From NCBI GenBank assembly GCA_032718565.1, contig JAVGVS010000396.1, positions 124,001 to 188,000 on the forward strand: a DNA stretch of 64,000 bases, read 5' to 3'. Source of the DNA: Distichodus sexfasciatus (taxonomy: Eukaryota > Chordata > Actinopteri > Characiformes > Distichodontidae). The notes below the pieces were generated by a model. It ran no database searches. It had not been told where the DNA came from and saw nothing but the letters and a program-made list of their open reading frames with translations. Position 1 is the stretch's first letter, and each line of letters starts with the position of its first letter. Of this stretch, positions 11,501-26,500 are shown in pieces. The translations under genes and the position numbers were made by a program.

Positions 11501-14500
11501 AACTCCTAATGATGCCCAAAATAATCAGGACCGCTATGCATAAAACGTCATAAAAAGTTTCACTCTTAAGTGCGTAACAATTCTAGGAGTGATGTGATTT
11601 TGCTCTTACTCTCAGACTTAAGAATAAGTGGCATGCATAAAAGTTCTTAAGTGTTAAGAAATGATTTAAGAGAGCTGGAGAGGACTCCTAAAGCAGGTAG
11701 GAGTTGCACGGTGGCAGCAGCAGCACTACGCGCACCAAGTCGGAGACTGCACACTTACAGTTAAAGAAAGGACGTCCTGCGGATATATGACAATAATGAG
11801 TTATGATTTATGAGTTATGGTTCTTTTTGCTACAGACAATAGCTCCAAATGTTCATGGAAATCTACATAAATAGAAAAAAATATCACAGCATCAATGTTC
11901 AAGTTGTATTGGGTAGTGATTATACAATTTTGAACCTTGTGCCAAAGTAGCCAGTGTCCACACATGTGTCAGAAAGTGGACTCACTGCCTTATTTGAGCA
12001 GAATAAGCCCCAACTGTGCCAAGAGAACCGTTTTGTTTGTCGTCCGGTTTGGTTTTCTTTTAGGATCCATTATATTGCAACGACTTCTGCTTTTGACCCG
12101 TGATATATACCACATGTCTATTAATGGAAACTGATTGGTGATATGCTGGGCAGATTTTAGTCAATCCAATTAATGGTATAATCACAAAAAGGTGAGTAAT
12201 GTAAAGCCCTAGATGAACGACTGGATGTCACTAATATATTCACGGTGCAGCTTTTCTATTGGTTGAACTCAGTAGTTGCGGCGGGATATTATTTGTATTC
12301 CTCATTTCATAACCCCGGCTCTGTCAGCACGTAGGACTCGGGCTTAGCCTTCGCTTAAAGTTACTTTTAGCATCTTTATACAACGCTCTTAGGTCCTACT
12401 TTTTGCTAAGAATTGTTTAATTCTTAACTAAAAAATGTACAACAATTTTTCTTTCTTAAGACTATTCTTAAGAAGTTTTATGCATGCCAGCCCAGATCTC
12501 AAAGCATATTGGGTGTGCTCATCTGTACTTAGTATAGATCTAACGATACATCGATCTATATTGATACATCAATTTAACTATCAACAAGGCCATAACATCG
12601 ATCCAAAATGAAAACATTGATCATACATCATACATATTGTAATGTCCCTTGTCAAGCACAGACAGAGCTGCAAGCTATGACATTGTCTCATGTCTGCTAG
12701 CTACTGAATTTAATCAAATCACCGTATTGAGGCAGACTGTGTGATATCGGCAGACATTGTATTGTAGTCCACTGAATCGATCTGATATTGGATTGTGATG
12801 AAACTTGTAAGTTACACCCCTAGCCGTCAGAGCTGCCCACTTGTCACCAGATCACCGAAGTGTGACATTAATGCCAGGAGTGAGCAGGGACCGAAGTTAC
12901 TGTGTCTGGAGAACCGGAAACGAGACTCCAACTGTTCAGGTTGACTGGATTCCGGGCCTGGAGCTGTGTGTTTTACCTGTGTGTGAGATATTGAGCAGTG
13001 TGATGCTGGGGAGAGGAGGGGAGAGGGCTCAAGCTGGGGGCGAAAGTGCCTCTGTTCGTCCAAACCCACCTGTCTGAGCCACTTATAAGGCCGGGCCGGG
13101 TGAAAGAGAGAAAAGGGCTGACCGTTACTGACCAGGCAACGGCTGCTTACACGGATGCCCATGCAGCTGCAAGCGCTTCTCATGCGCCCACACATGCAGA
13201 CACTGTCCATGTTCCTCCCATTCACCTATCCATCCATCCATCCATACACACACCCTCTTCATCGCTGACATTCAGAGAGACCATCTCACGCACGTTTGCC
13301 AGATTGCCATGCTAAACACGCAGCCTCCAAGTCAACATACAGGAAGCCCGACACACAGATAGAGAGACATGCTTAGAGCATCCGTCAGAACCACCAAGCC
13401 GAGGCTCGACCAAATCAGAGTGAAGCAAAATACATCAGTAGTGTGGGAATCGATAGAGTCCAGAAACCAAAAGAAAAAAGATATTTACGGAAAAAACAAT
13501 TTTAAAATAAAGTTCAGAAATATTATACACAATGGAAATGACCCTCCCAACACACGCAGAATGCTTTCTACTCCACTCTGTCTAAAAAATCCTGGAATCA
13601 AAGTCCTTCAGCATATCATCATCATCAGCCTCATTTTCATTAACATCATCACCATCATCATTGTCGGGTGCCTATAACTAGGTGTGTACCTTTTGTACCC
13701 TCTGTCATGTAGATACCCTCTTCAAGTAGTACCACACACAGGAGAAAAAAACAGCTACATCACTAGTCTCAAGAGGGACGTTACGGCTAAAAAGCGTGTA
13801 GGTTCTCAGTCGTCCAGGTTGTGGTAGTCTTGAGAGCTTGAACTGAAAGCAAGTGGACTTCTTTTTTGGTTGCTGAAGATGTTTCACCTCTCCAGTTCCC
13901 AAACTAGAGGCGAGGCAAAGGAATGACATTGAAAATGATCTGAGGGTGGCAGTTTTACAGCTCCAAGCCCAATTGTTCCAAATTTAAGGACGCTTTCATA
14001 CCTGGCTTGTTGTTTCGATACTGTCTAGGCCACTAGCAATGCTTATCTGAGGAAGGCTTGAAATAAAGTTGTGTGTAGAATCACATACAGAGATACTACC
14101 TAAACTCTTGGACCAGATTTAAGCAAAACTATAAAAATTGCACATTTAAACCAATAATAACTCAAGACATAAGTACTCATGAAGCGGCATACAGAAGCAT
14201 GCATACAAAATTTGCTTACACTGATGAGCTAATGGTAAAATCCCTAATTAGAGTTGAGGCTTTGAGGGAAAGTTTGGACGTTTGCAATCCACAGGATGGT
14301 TGCTTTGCAGAGGTGGGTAGTGACGCGCTACATTTACTCTGTTACGTTTACTTGAGTAACTTTTTGGATAAACTGTACTTGTAAGAGTAGTTTTTATACA
14401 ACATACTTTTTACTTTTACTTGAGTATATCTGTGAAGAAATAACGCTACTTTTACTGTTACATTGAGCGACATTCCGCTTGCTACTTTTATTTTTATTCT

Positions 14501-17500
14501 GTTATCCAATGCACGATCTGTTTGTTTTGTCAGAAAACTTCCTCCTAAATGACCGTTCCACCAATAAAATGGAGCTAGGCAATCACATGACCACACACGA
14601 AACATGCGCGGACACACACAGAGATACACACACACAGACAGACACACACGCACAAACACACACAGACAGACACGCGCGCACACACACACACACACTGGAC
14701 AGTTTATGCACAGAGAGACTTGTTCTTGTTTTACTGTGTAATCTCTGCCTGCTGAGGCTTGTTGTTTAAACTATAAAAGTTAAGTTATTACAGATTATTG
14801 TACTGTGTATTGTGGCTGAATTAATCTTAATTTATGTTACTTTGTATAGATTTTAAAAAAAAGTTTTAATGTAATATTGTTTGGTAATATCCAAACACAT
14901 TGTACATTGTTATTTTATATTTTTGCATATCTGATTATATGTTAATCTTTAATTTACTCAGAAGTTACTCAGTACTTGAGTAGTTTTTTCACAGAGTACT
15001 TTTTACTCTTATTGAGTAAATTTTTGGATGACTACTTTTTTACTTTTACTTGAGTAATATTCTAAAGTAACAATACTCCTACTTGAGTAAGATTTTTGGC
15101 TACTCTACCCACCTCTGTTGGTTTGCAGGGAGAACACACAAACCTATTCAAACACCCTGTGTTGTCGCAAACATATCCATGACCAAAACACTGCACTGAC
15201 ACAACATTGCCACTGCCAGCCAAACTGTTTATCATGTCCGTCGAAAGATACGCTGTCGGGTGAGCAGATCGTAAGCCTGCAGAACACTTTCTTCTGACAG
15301 CAGCAGTGCTCCCTCTTAGTAACACATAATGCAGCAACATATTGTTTTCTACTTGGCGTAGCCTCGGTGCACGGTAATATTGGGTATATGATGAACACTG
15401 ATAAACCCACCACAGAATAACAAATGAAAGTACTATCACCAGTCGTCGTTGATCCATTTTTCGATCTAAAAAAATCTGAGGGATGTCCTGAAATTTCCCG
15501 CAAAATTCCGACCAATCACAAAACTGTTTGGAAAATGCATTGTCATTGTCTTGAGGGCATGTCAGATTTTTCTCTGTCTTGGTTGATATGTGAACACAAA
15601 GTCATTTGAAACACTGCAACTCTTTGTACCGTTTCACTCACTGAATCGGAACCAAATATAGGTATGAAAGCACCCTTAGTTTTCTTTCCCTCAAGGGGCT
15701 GGTTAAGTTGTAAAGCCATTTTGTGCTGGGAGACAATTTTGAGGAAAATATGATTTTAAAAAAAGTGAGAACGTTAAAATAAGCATTTTTAATGCAAATT
15801 AATCATATGACCAAATTTGGTCCAAACTTCCACAGGTATGTAGATGTTTATCTGACTCATGTCTGGTTTATGAATAAGAAAAAGTTGCTTGGGATATAGA
15901 CGCTGGGTCTTGGATGAAACATTATTATAAAGATACCCAAATAAGGGGATACATAGGGTCAGTGGGGTGTCGAAATTTTAGGTGAGGAGAGAAGGGGAGC
16001 ATTCTCATCTACAAAAGCGGGCCCCACAGAAAATGTCTGGGAACCACTCACCTACACAGTTGCATCTTGATCCAAACCTTGGCTTGTGTAATTCTAAACA
16101 ACCATTATTACATCCTGAGTGGTCAGATAGCTGGAACTTGCCATCAGATTTTTAGAAATGAAAAGGCCTTTCAGATGAGAGGTAAACATCTTCAAGAACC
16201 TAAAAGAAGTATTCGATTCAAGCTCTCAAAACTATGGCTAGAAAAATACACTTCAAGCTCCTGTAGCCAAAATGGTCAGTGTCAGGCCACTAGCAATGCT
16301 TATCTGAGGAAGGCTTGAAATAAAGTTATGTGTAGAATCACATACAGAGATACTACTTTAACTCTTGGACCAGATTTAAGCAAAACTATAAAAATTGCAC
16401 ATTTAAACCAATAATAACTCAAGACATATGTACTCATGAAGCGGCATACAGAAGCATACGTACAAAATTTGCTTACGCTGATGAGCTATTGCTAAAATCC
16501 CTAATTGGGGTTGAGGCTTTAAATTAAAGACAAGTTAAAAAGTCTCCTTGATTTCTCACACTTCCTAAATTCTAATTTCATTTTCTTTGTATGCTGTCTG
16601 TATGTGTCATGAATACTTAAAGTAGTTCATTTTTGGGCAGCGTTCCACCATTTTTCAATATCAAGTTCATAATGCCCAGTATGACAAGATTAACATGTGG
16701 GTTTAAAAATGTCTTTCTTAATAAATCAATCAATCAATCAATAATATTCTAGTAAATAGATTGAAGAGAATTTCCGATGAGTTTTGATAACACATCATCT
16801 CTATTTTTGTGAAAAGTTCCATATGAATCAAAACACCATATTCAAATGATCAAACCCCATATTGAAACATGGTGAATTCTGTCCTTAATACACACACATA
16901 TACACCTTTTCTTCTTCAGCAGTTGACACTGATTAATTAAATGACAGTGAACTGAAACACATACACAGTACTCATCTAAATGCAATAAACTGTCTTAACT
17001 GCTGCAGCGGACTACAAGAGAACAAGTGAAACAATTGCAGCGACGTTTTGTTGGATTACCTTGCAAATAGCCGAGATTTACTCGGTTCATCACATCACTT
17101 GCCGTTAAATTAGCTACGTCCTCTACGGCAAGAGGAGGAAAGAAGCAAAGTGGAGAGAAAAAGAGAAAAGCAGAGGTCAAGCTAGGTCAGGCAAGCAGCA
17201 GAGAAATTTGTCATGCACAAGAAAATCAAAAACAATTAACACAATTAACAATTACACAAGTACACCACTGGAAACGGAGTGATCAACGTTCAGCCATAAT
17301 GCAGCTCTCCTTATATGAGCTGAATGGATGAGTTTATGAGAAAGTGAAGCAGGAGATGAAGCTCAGAACGACACGGGGAGACGGCACAAAGCCAGACAGC
17401 GAAAGTGAGAATGTGAGGAAATAAAATAACACAGTTTCCAGGAACTTTATGAGTAAAAAACTGATTTTAGTCATTTACTGGAAAGCATTTAGAATCATCA

Positions 17501-20500
17501 TTTCCTCCTTATAGCCTCCTTTTCCCCAGATGTTGGAAGTGAAATTGTTATAAATGAGAATAATGAAGTGAGATGACAACAGACTCCCAAATGAACATCT
17601 CATATATATACATATATATATATATAACCCATATACTATATACATCCTAAGATATTTCCAAATGACTGTGTATTTATTAAGATGGACTATAGTTATAGTT
17701 ATACTATAGTACCTGCCAAGGCTGTCACATCTTACAATCCCGGTTTTTACCTGAAGCATTGAAGCTGCACGTGTGCCCATTTAGTTTAATGTCTGCGTAA
17801 TGACATGGCGTATAGAAACTGTCTCTGTGATGTAAGGTGTGATTGCTCATACGACATTTTAACCGTTAAGCACAAACCTGTTAATTTAAATTTGAAATAA
17901 TTCTATGTGTGCATAATTAATTTTTGTTTTAACAAGGTTTTTTTAGATTGTGTAGAGATATGCTGCGTGTTTCTTTTCCACACTTTTTAAAGACAGTCCA
18001 GAATAACAAAATGCAACCTGTTCATTTAAACCTCCCCATTTAACATACTAGATCCCACCTGAGTGTTAGCTCAGATTTGATCAAATATACTAGAATTTTC
18101 ATACTGGAAACTGTTACAGGTCTCATGCCATAAAGAAGACAACTAAGACCATAATTGTAGGCTGAGTACCACATCTAATTGTCTCTCTTTCTACTTCTAG
18201 TTTAAAGTGTATATTTTTATATTTATATATTGCTTATTCTATGTGCCTTATTTGTTCCTTGTTGCTTGTTCTTTTCGCTCTTAAAAGCTGGAGCCACGTC
18301 GTCTCATCTCTCTGTATACTTGTACAATGTATAGCAGAGATGACAAAGTTTACTTTGACTTTGACTTTGACTTTGCCCCAAGTTAGAGACTTTAACTTAT
18401 TCAGAGTAGCACCTTGGAGGGGGTCTGGGCTTGGGAACCAGCGACCCTCCAATAACAAGAGCACCTCCCTAACTGCTACCAATGCCCCCATTGTGCTTTA
18501 ACAAAGGAAGAAGCAAAAAAGCTGATCTCTTACTCCAGGGCACTCACCGCATCAGTTAAATGGTGATGAGAAGGGGCAGGAGAGGCGGCTAAACATGGAG
18601 TGGTTAGACTCTCTGTGGTTAGACTCAAAAAAAGCAGTAAAACTGGACTCAAACCATTAATAATACCTCAGATCTTTGGGAAAATGCCTGTCCTTTATAA
18701 CCTCAGAATAGGGACCTTGGATTTATGGCTCATCTTATCCCTCGCTAGTAGTCCGCTAAGACTTTGGTTTCACACACAGACCACAATGTGAGCGCTCCCT
18801 GCTGGAACCAGCAACACGTTTGTTTTTCTAACAGCGAACCACGTTTTTCCTAATTTGCCATCAATGTAGACACTGAGCAGGCCTAAAACTGTTTATCATC
18901 AGCTGCATTAATTAAAGTGCAGGAGCTGTTGTAGTTGCTGGAGAACATTGCATTAATGTACAGAGTTGTAAAATGGCAGCCTTTGGGGTGACAATAATTA
19001 TCTAATAAAAGAGCATTTGTTGGTAAAATGAAAACATTTGCTGTAATACAGTAACCAAAGTCTTTTTTAACAATAGTGAACAAAAATATAAATCTATATA
19101 TAAATATAATTAAAATAATGAAAATTAAAAATAAGTGAAAATGAAAATATATTTTGTTGTATTTATATTTTTTATATGTATTTAGGATTATATGCAGTGT
19201 TGAGAGTAATGCATCAGAAAAGTAACAATCACAGTAATGTATTACTTTTTGCTGTAACTCAGGCATTGTAAGGCATTGCTAATACATTTTCAGTAATATT
19301 ATACTTGTTACATATTTCAGTAACACGTTACAACACATTGCTGTTTTGTTTTTATGAAGAAAATTACCAACACCATGAGACCTTTGGCACAAGAGAAACA
19401 TTCTGTGACATTCTCCTCCACTGGAATAGTAAGCTGCAGTAAACTATATTTTAGAATGCCAGGTCCTGCTTTCACAGTTATTTGGGTGAAAGTAGCTCAA
19501 AATTAGTGCAGGAGTCGTGTAACACATTACAATTCAGAGACACTAATATAGTAATGTAATGAATTACCCTGAAAGAGCAATAACTAGTAATCTTGTAACC
19601 TAGCAAAGTATTATGTTTTGGAAGTAACTTGCCCAACATTAATTATATGTAAATAACGCCAATTCTTTTGTACCATTGCTATGGCTTTGGCTGGGACTGT
19701 GTGTACTTACCCCACTTAAGTCAAAGCACTGGAGTGGAATAAATTAATATTCATGCTTCAAAGAATAAATCAATTACAAAACTATGAAAATATTTATTTA
19801 GCACTGACATTCCAACCATGCACAGTATCAAATAAAATAAAATTCTAACATTGCACAACAAATGTGAACAGTTATTAATAAAATATTTATATTATTATTA
19901 ACTTTAGCTTTATGTCATATAAAAGTGCTGAAACTATAGATGCACAGTGCTGTGAAAAAGTATTTGCCTCCTTCCTGATTTCTTATTTTTTTTGCATGTT
20001 TTTCACACCTAAATGTTTCAGATTATCAAACAAATTTAAATATTAGACAGAGATAACCCAAGTAAACACAAAATGCAGTTTTTAAGTGGTGATTTTATTT
20101 ATTAAGGAAAAAAAACTATCCAAACCTACATGGCCCTATGTGAAAAAGTAATTGCCCCCTTATAAAATCATAAAGTAATGGTGGTTAATCACATTTTTTG
20201 GAGAGCTGAGTGCAATTTCACCAGCCACACCCAGGCCTGATTACTGCCAGGCCTGTTGAATCAAGAGATCACTTAAAAAGTAGCCCAAAAGATTCCAAAA
20301 AAGGAAGACATCATGCTGCGAACTAACGAAATTCAGGAACAGACAAGAAACAAAGTAATTGACATCTATTGTTCTGGAAAAGGTTACAAAGCCTTTTTTT
20401 AAAGCCTTGGGACTCCAGTGAACCACAGTGAGGGCCATTATTCATAAACAGAGAAAACATGGAACAGTGGTGAACCTTCCCAGGAGTGACTGGCCTATAA

Positions 20501-23500
20501 AAATGACCCCAAGAGCACAGCGACGACTCATCCAAGAGGTCACAAAAGAACCCGGAACAACATCTAAAAACTGCAGGCCTCACTTGCCTCAGTTAAGGTC
20601 AGTATTCATGACTCAACCATAAGAAAGAGACTGGGCAAAAATGGCCTGCATGGCAGAGTTCCAAGGTGAAAACCACTGCTGACCAAAAAGAACATAAAGG
20701 CTGGTCTCACTTTTGCCAAAAAAAAAAAAACACCTTGATGATCCCCAAGTCTTTTGGGACAATATTCTGTGGACTGATGAAACAAAAGTTGAACTTTTTG
20801 GAAGGTGTGCATCCCGTTACATCTGGCGTAAAAGTAACAACACATTTCAGAAAAAGAACATCATGCCAACAGTCAAACATGGTGGTGGTAGTGTGATGGT
20901 CTGGGGCTGCTTTGCTGCTTCAGGATTTGGACGACTTGCTGTGATTGATGGAACCACTCTCTACCAAAAAAACCTGAAGGAGAATGTTTCCTTTCCCAGC
21001 CTGTCTCTACCCCCGGTAACCCTAATCCATCTTTTAAGATGGATGCACTATCAATGAGGCTAATCTCAGGGTCTTTCTGCTCCCTCCTCAGTTTCCTTTT
21101 AACTTATTCGCAATCTACTTAGTCACTGATCTTTTCCTCAGCCTTACTACATTCCATATACAGAATCTATAGTGATAAAGTTTAACCCATTCTCACTGGT
21201 ATCTATTTGACCAGCACATAAAAAAAACACTCAATTTCACCAACCCCAACCATATCCATGAACCCAACCCTAAACCCAACCCTAAAATCAACCATAAACC
21301 CAACCCTGGCCCTAACCTTAATCCGTAACCCTAACCCAGAATCCATAACCCCATTCCAATACCCTAACCCTTAGCCCTAACCCAACCCTAAACCTGAACC
21401 TAGCCGTAACCTTAATCCCTAACCTTAACCCACAATCCATAACCCCATTCCAATACCCTAACCCTTAGCCCTATCCCTAACCCTAACCCTAACCCCAAAC
21501 CTAAACCATTAACCCTCCTAATAAAGTTAGTAACCCCTGGGCTCGTTCCGGTTTCTCTCCCTTTAAGATCTCTTAACTTCAGTCCACATCGTGTGTACAC
21601 GCAGACACTTAGCTCTGAAGGTGTATGATTGTGTCAGCTGTGGGTAGCTGAGTATGATTGCACTTAGTCAGTGTGTGGATAGGAGACCAATCAAATGTAC
21701 TCTAACCTGGGCATTGCTCACTCACAGGGTGCATACCATCATAGATACTCTTCTGCTTTTCCTTTTAAAAGAACATTTCTCCATAGGGCCTTCCCCTCTT
21801 CCAATTTCTCACCTCTATACATCTACCCTAACAGATATTACATATTCTAATGCAGACAGTTTTCCAATTGGCCAGTGCATGAACAAAACCATCATGTTAC
21901 GCCACACCCTAAACTACTCCATAACCCTAACCCAAAGCCCTAACCCTAAACAATAACCTTAACCTAACCCTAACCCTAATCCTGACCACACCTCTTAACC
22001 CTAACCCTAACCCTAAACTTAAGCCTCCTACTAAAGTTATTAATCCCTGGGCTCTTTCCAGTTTCTCTCCCTTCCAGATCTCTTAACTTCGGTCCAGATC
22101 CTGTATCCACGCAGACACATAGCTCTGAAGGTGTCTGATTGTGTCAGCTGTGGGTAGCTAAGTATGATTGTACTTGGTCAGTGTGTGGATGGAAGACCAG
22201 TCAAAAGTACTCCAATCTGGGCATTGCTCATGCACAGAGTGAATACCATCATAGACACTCTTCTGCTTTCCCTTTAAAAAAACGTTTCTCCATAGGGCCT
22301 TCCCCTCTTCTATTTTCTCACCTCTCTACATCTATCCTAACATATATTACATTTTCTAATAAAGACAGTTTTCCAATTGGCCAGTGCATAAAAAACCCCA
22401 TCACGTTACGCCACACCCTAACCTACTCCATAAACCTTACCCTAACTCTAACCACACCTCTTAACCCTAACCCTAGCCCTAAACTTAACCCTCCTACTAA
22501 AGTTAGTAATCCCTGGGCTCATTCCGGTTTCTCTCCTTTCCAGATGTCTTAACTTCGGTCCAGCTCATGCATTAATGCAGCCACATAGCTCTGAAGGTCT
22601 CCAATCATGTCAGCTGTGGGCAGCTAAGTATGATTGCACTTGGTCAGTGTGCGAATGGGAGACCATTCAAAAGTACTCCAACCTGGGTGTTGCTCACTCA
22701 CAGGGCGCATACCATCGTAGGCACCCTTATGTTTTCCTTTACAAAGAATATGTTTCTCCATAGGGCCTTCCTCTCTTCCATTTTCTCAGGTGTCTAAACC
22801 CATCCTAACATATACTACATTTGCTAATGCAGACAGTTTTCCAGTTGACCAGTGCATAAACAAAACCACCATGTTACGCCACACCCTAACCTACACCATA
22901 ACCCTAACCCTAACCTCAACCCTCAACCATTAACCCTCCTACTAAAGTTAGTAACCCCTGGGCTCGTTCTGGTTTCTCTCCCTTCCAGATCTCTTAACTT
23001 CCGTCCAGCTCGTGTGTTCACGCAGACACATAGCTCTGAATTTGTCCGATCATGTCAGCTGTGGATAGGTAAGTATGATTGCACTTGGTCAATGTGTGGA
23101 TGAGAGACCATTCAAAAGTGCTCCAACCTGGGCATCGTTCACTCACAGGGCGCATACCATCATAGACAGCATTGTGTTTTCCTTGTCAAAAAAAATGTTT
23201 CTCCATAGGGCCTTCCTCTCTTTCAATTTCTTACCTCTCTACATCCACCCTAACATATATTACATATTCTAATGCAGAGAGTTTTCCAATTGGCCAGTGC
23301 ATAAAAAACATCACGTTATGCCATACCCTAACCTACGCCATTACCCTAACCCTAGCCCCTAACTAAAACCCCTAAAACTAAACTCTAACCCTAACATAAC
23401 CCTAACCTCAACCCTAAACCATAACCCTCCTACTAAAGTTAGTAACCCCTGGGCTCTTTCTTGAATGGGAGACCACTTGAAAATAATCCACCCTGGGCCT

Positions 23501-26500
23501 TGCTCATTCACAGGGCGCCTACAATCATAGAGACCCCTCTAATTTTCTAGGTGATATAACCTTCCATTATAGGGCTTTCCCCTCCTCCATTTTGCCACCC
23601 CTTACATCCAGGCAAATATATATTACATGTTTAAACGCAGACAGTTCCCCAATTGGCCAGTGCATAAACAAAACCATCACGTTACGCCACACCCTAACTC
23701 ACTCCATAACCCTAACCAAAACCCCTAAACCTAAACCATAACCCTAACCTAACCCTAACACTAATCCTGACCACACCTCTTAACCCTAACCCTAACCCTA
23801 AACTTAAGCCTACTACTAAAGTTATTAATCCCTGGGCTATTTCCAGTTTCTCTACCTTCCAGATCTCTGAACTGTGGTGCAGCACTGCACCCACGTAGAC
23901 GCATAGCTCTGAAGGTGTCCGATTGTGTCAGCTGTGGGTAGCTAAGTATGACTGCACTTGGTCAGTGTGCGGATGGGAGACCAATCAAAAGTGCTTCAAC
24001 CTGGGCACTGCTCACTTCCAGGGTGCATACCATCCTAGACACCCTTCTGCTTTCCTTTAAAAAAAAAAAAAAAAAATTTCTCCATAGGGCCTTCCCCTTT
24101 TCCATTTTCTCACCTCTCTACATCCACCCTAACATATATTACATATTCTAATGCACACAGATTTCCAATTGGCCAGTGCATAAACAAAACCATCATATTA
24201 CGCCACAGCCTAACCTACTCCATAACCGTAACCCTAACCCAACCCCCTAACCCTAAACCATAACCCAACTTACACACGCTGCCACTTAGCTCTGAAGGTG
24301 TCTGATTGTGTGGGTAGCTAAGTATGATTGCACTTGGGCAGTGCGTGGATGAGAGACCACTCAAAAGTGCTTCAACCTGGGCATCGTTCACTCACAGGGC
24401 ACATACCATCATAGACAACCTTGTGTTTTCCTTTTCAAAAAAAAAAGTTTCTCCAAGGGCCTTCCTCTCTTCCAATTTCTCACCTCTCTACATCCACCCT
24501 AACATATATTACATATTCTAATGCAGACAGTTTTACAATTGGCCAGTGCATAAACAAAACCATCACGTTACGCCACACCCTAACCTACTCCATTAACCTA
24601 ACCCCAACCCCTAACCCAAATCCCTAAAACTAAACTCTAACCCTAACATAACCCTAACCTCAACCTAAACCATTAACCCTCCTACTAAAGTTAGTAACCC
24701 CTGGGCTCTTTCTTGAATGGGAGACCACTCTAAAATAATCCACCCTGGGCCTTGCTCACTCACAGGGTGCATACCATCATAGACACCCTTCTGCTTTACT
24801 TAAAAAAAAAAAAATTCTCCATACCATGCCACACCCTAACCTACTCCATAACCCAAACCCTAACCCAACCCCCTAACCCAACCCCCTAACCCATAACCCA
24901 ACGTATCCACAGAGACACTTAGCTCTGAAGGTGTCTGGTTGTGTCGGCTATGGGTAGCTAAGTATGATTGCACTTGGTCACTGTGTGGATGGGAGACCAA
25001 TCAAAAGTATTCCAATCTGGGTATTGCTCAAGCACAGGGTACATACCATCATAGACACCCTTCTGCTTTCCTTTAAAAAAAAAAACCATTTCCCCATAGG
25101 GCCTTCCCCTCTTCCATTTTCTCAGCTCTATACATCCACTCTAACATATAATTACATATGCTAATGCAGACAGTTTTCCAACTGGCCAGTGCATAAAAAA
25201 ACCCATCATGTTACGCCACACCCTAAACTACTCCAAAACCTTAACCCAATCCCCTAACCCTAAGAAGGGTGTCTATGATGTAGCTAAACCATAACCCTAA
25301 CCTAACCTAACCCTAACCCTGACCACATCACGTTACGCCACACCCTAACCTACTCCATAACCCTAACCCAAACCCCTAACCCTAATCCTAACCCTGACCA
25401 CACCTCTTAACCCTAACCCTAAACTTAATCCTCCTACTAAAGTTAGTAACCCCTGGGCTCTTTCCATTTTCTCTCCCTTTCAGATCTCTTAACTTCGGTC
25501 CAGATCAAGTGTCCACCCACAGTTCTCTGAAGAAGCAGGTCACTCTGCGAAACGTCAGGACATTTGGAGGTTTTTTAACACACTTTTATTAACCTTGCTG
25601 CTCTTGTTTGATGGGTCAAACAGACTCTTTGCCTGCTTGGTGTGCACACCAAATTGGGAAAGAGCATTTTAACCTTTTTTGAGGCTTTTGACCCAATTTG
25701 GACACCTGGATTTTATGGGAATTCCTTATCCCCCTGGATGAATAAAGTGGACTTTTTAAACCCCCCCCTTTTTTTTTTTTTTCTTTTTTTTTTTTGAAAC
25801 TTCACTTGGAGAATCTTACAAGGCCCATGACGATTTTATTTTACCCTGGCTCAGGAGTTTGAAGGACAGCATTTGGGACTGCAAAACTTTGAAGAGGAGT
25901 TCCTGCTGGAATCTGTACCTAGCCTTTCCTCCTTCCCTCCCCCGGGTTTACATTGCCCTTTTCTTTATTTTTGTGTGTTTGAAACTTTGGGTAAGAACTG
26001 ATTTTATTCTCCAGAATTTTTTTTTTGCATTTATTTGTTATGGGATATTAGGAAAGACCCTATTTATTCAGGAAAATGTTGCCACTTCACAATAGATATT
26101 CTGTTTTAGATTTAGATGGGGTGGAGTCACCATCAATAGTTCAAACTAATCACACACGGCTATATTTTAAACTTATACAAGTGATACATCATTTGCACAT
26201 TATCCAGGACTCCTTAGCTAACAATTGTTTCCCTAGGGGCATGCATAGACAAGTTCATAAGTTAACTCAATTTATTAAACCAGCCTGCCCAAATGCTGAA
26301 GTTTTAAAGAAAGTGGAGGAGAATACCAATCATTGGATGAAATGTAATTTGAATTTTTTGTTGGATCATTACACTTTTACTCAGACCATGATTTTAAAAG
26401 AAATTTCAGGCTTTTATGATTCAGATTGGGAAAGGGCCTGTAAATGGGCCCGCAATAGATTCAGACTTCGCCTCAAGGAGGACATTATTTTCTTAGTTCA

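Larger units (their letters stand above)
13987..15675. mobile_element. Harbinger-like TIR element, interrupted by a hAT MITE
   Basis: The left end AAGGACGCTTTCATACCT and the reverse complement of the right end (AAGGGTGCTTTCATACCT) are inverted repeats. TTA flanks both sides (13,984-13,986 and 15,676-15,678), which fits the 3-bp duplication of PIF/Harbinger elements. A minus-strand ORF (15,062-15,457, beginning MDQRRLVIVLSFVILWWVYQ) is the only coding trace and is not enough to prove a transposase. The hAT MITE at 14,308-15,117 is inserted in it. Confidence 0.5.

Noticed and set aside
12827..13315. Possible gene in the GC-richer stretch
   Set aside because: Overlapping ORFs on both strands have no splice-linked partners or family match. 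The stretch lies in the middle of a kcnt1 intron.
14348..14769. Cys/Val-rich and Thr/His-rich ORFs
   Set aside because: They are translations of the CA microsatellite inside the hAT MITE.
15062..15457. Firm call of a Harbinger transposase
   Set aside because: The minus-strand ORF is suggestive, but it is short and lacks visible catalytic motifs. It is kept only as a trace in the element description.
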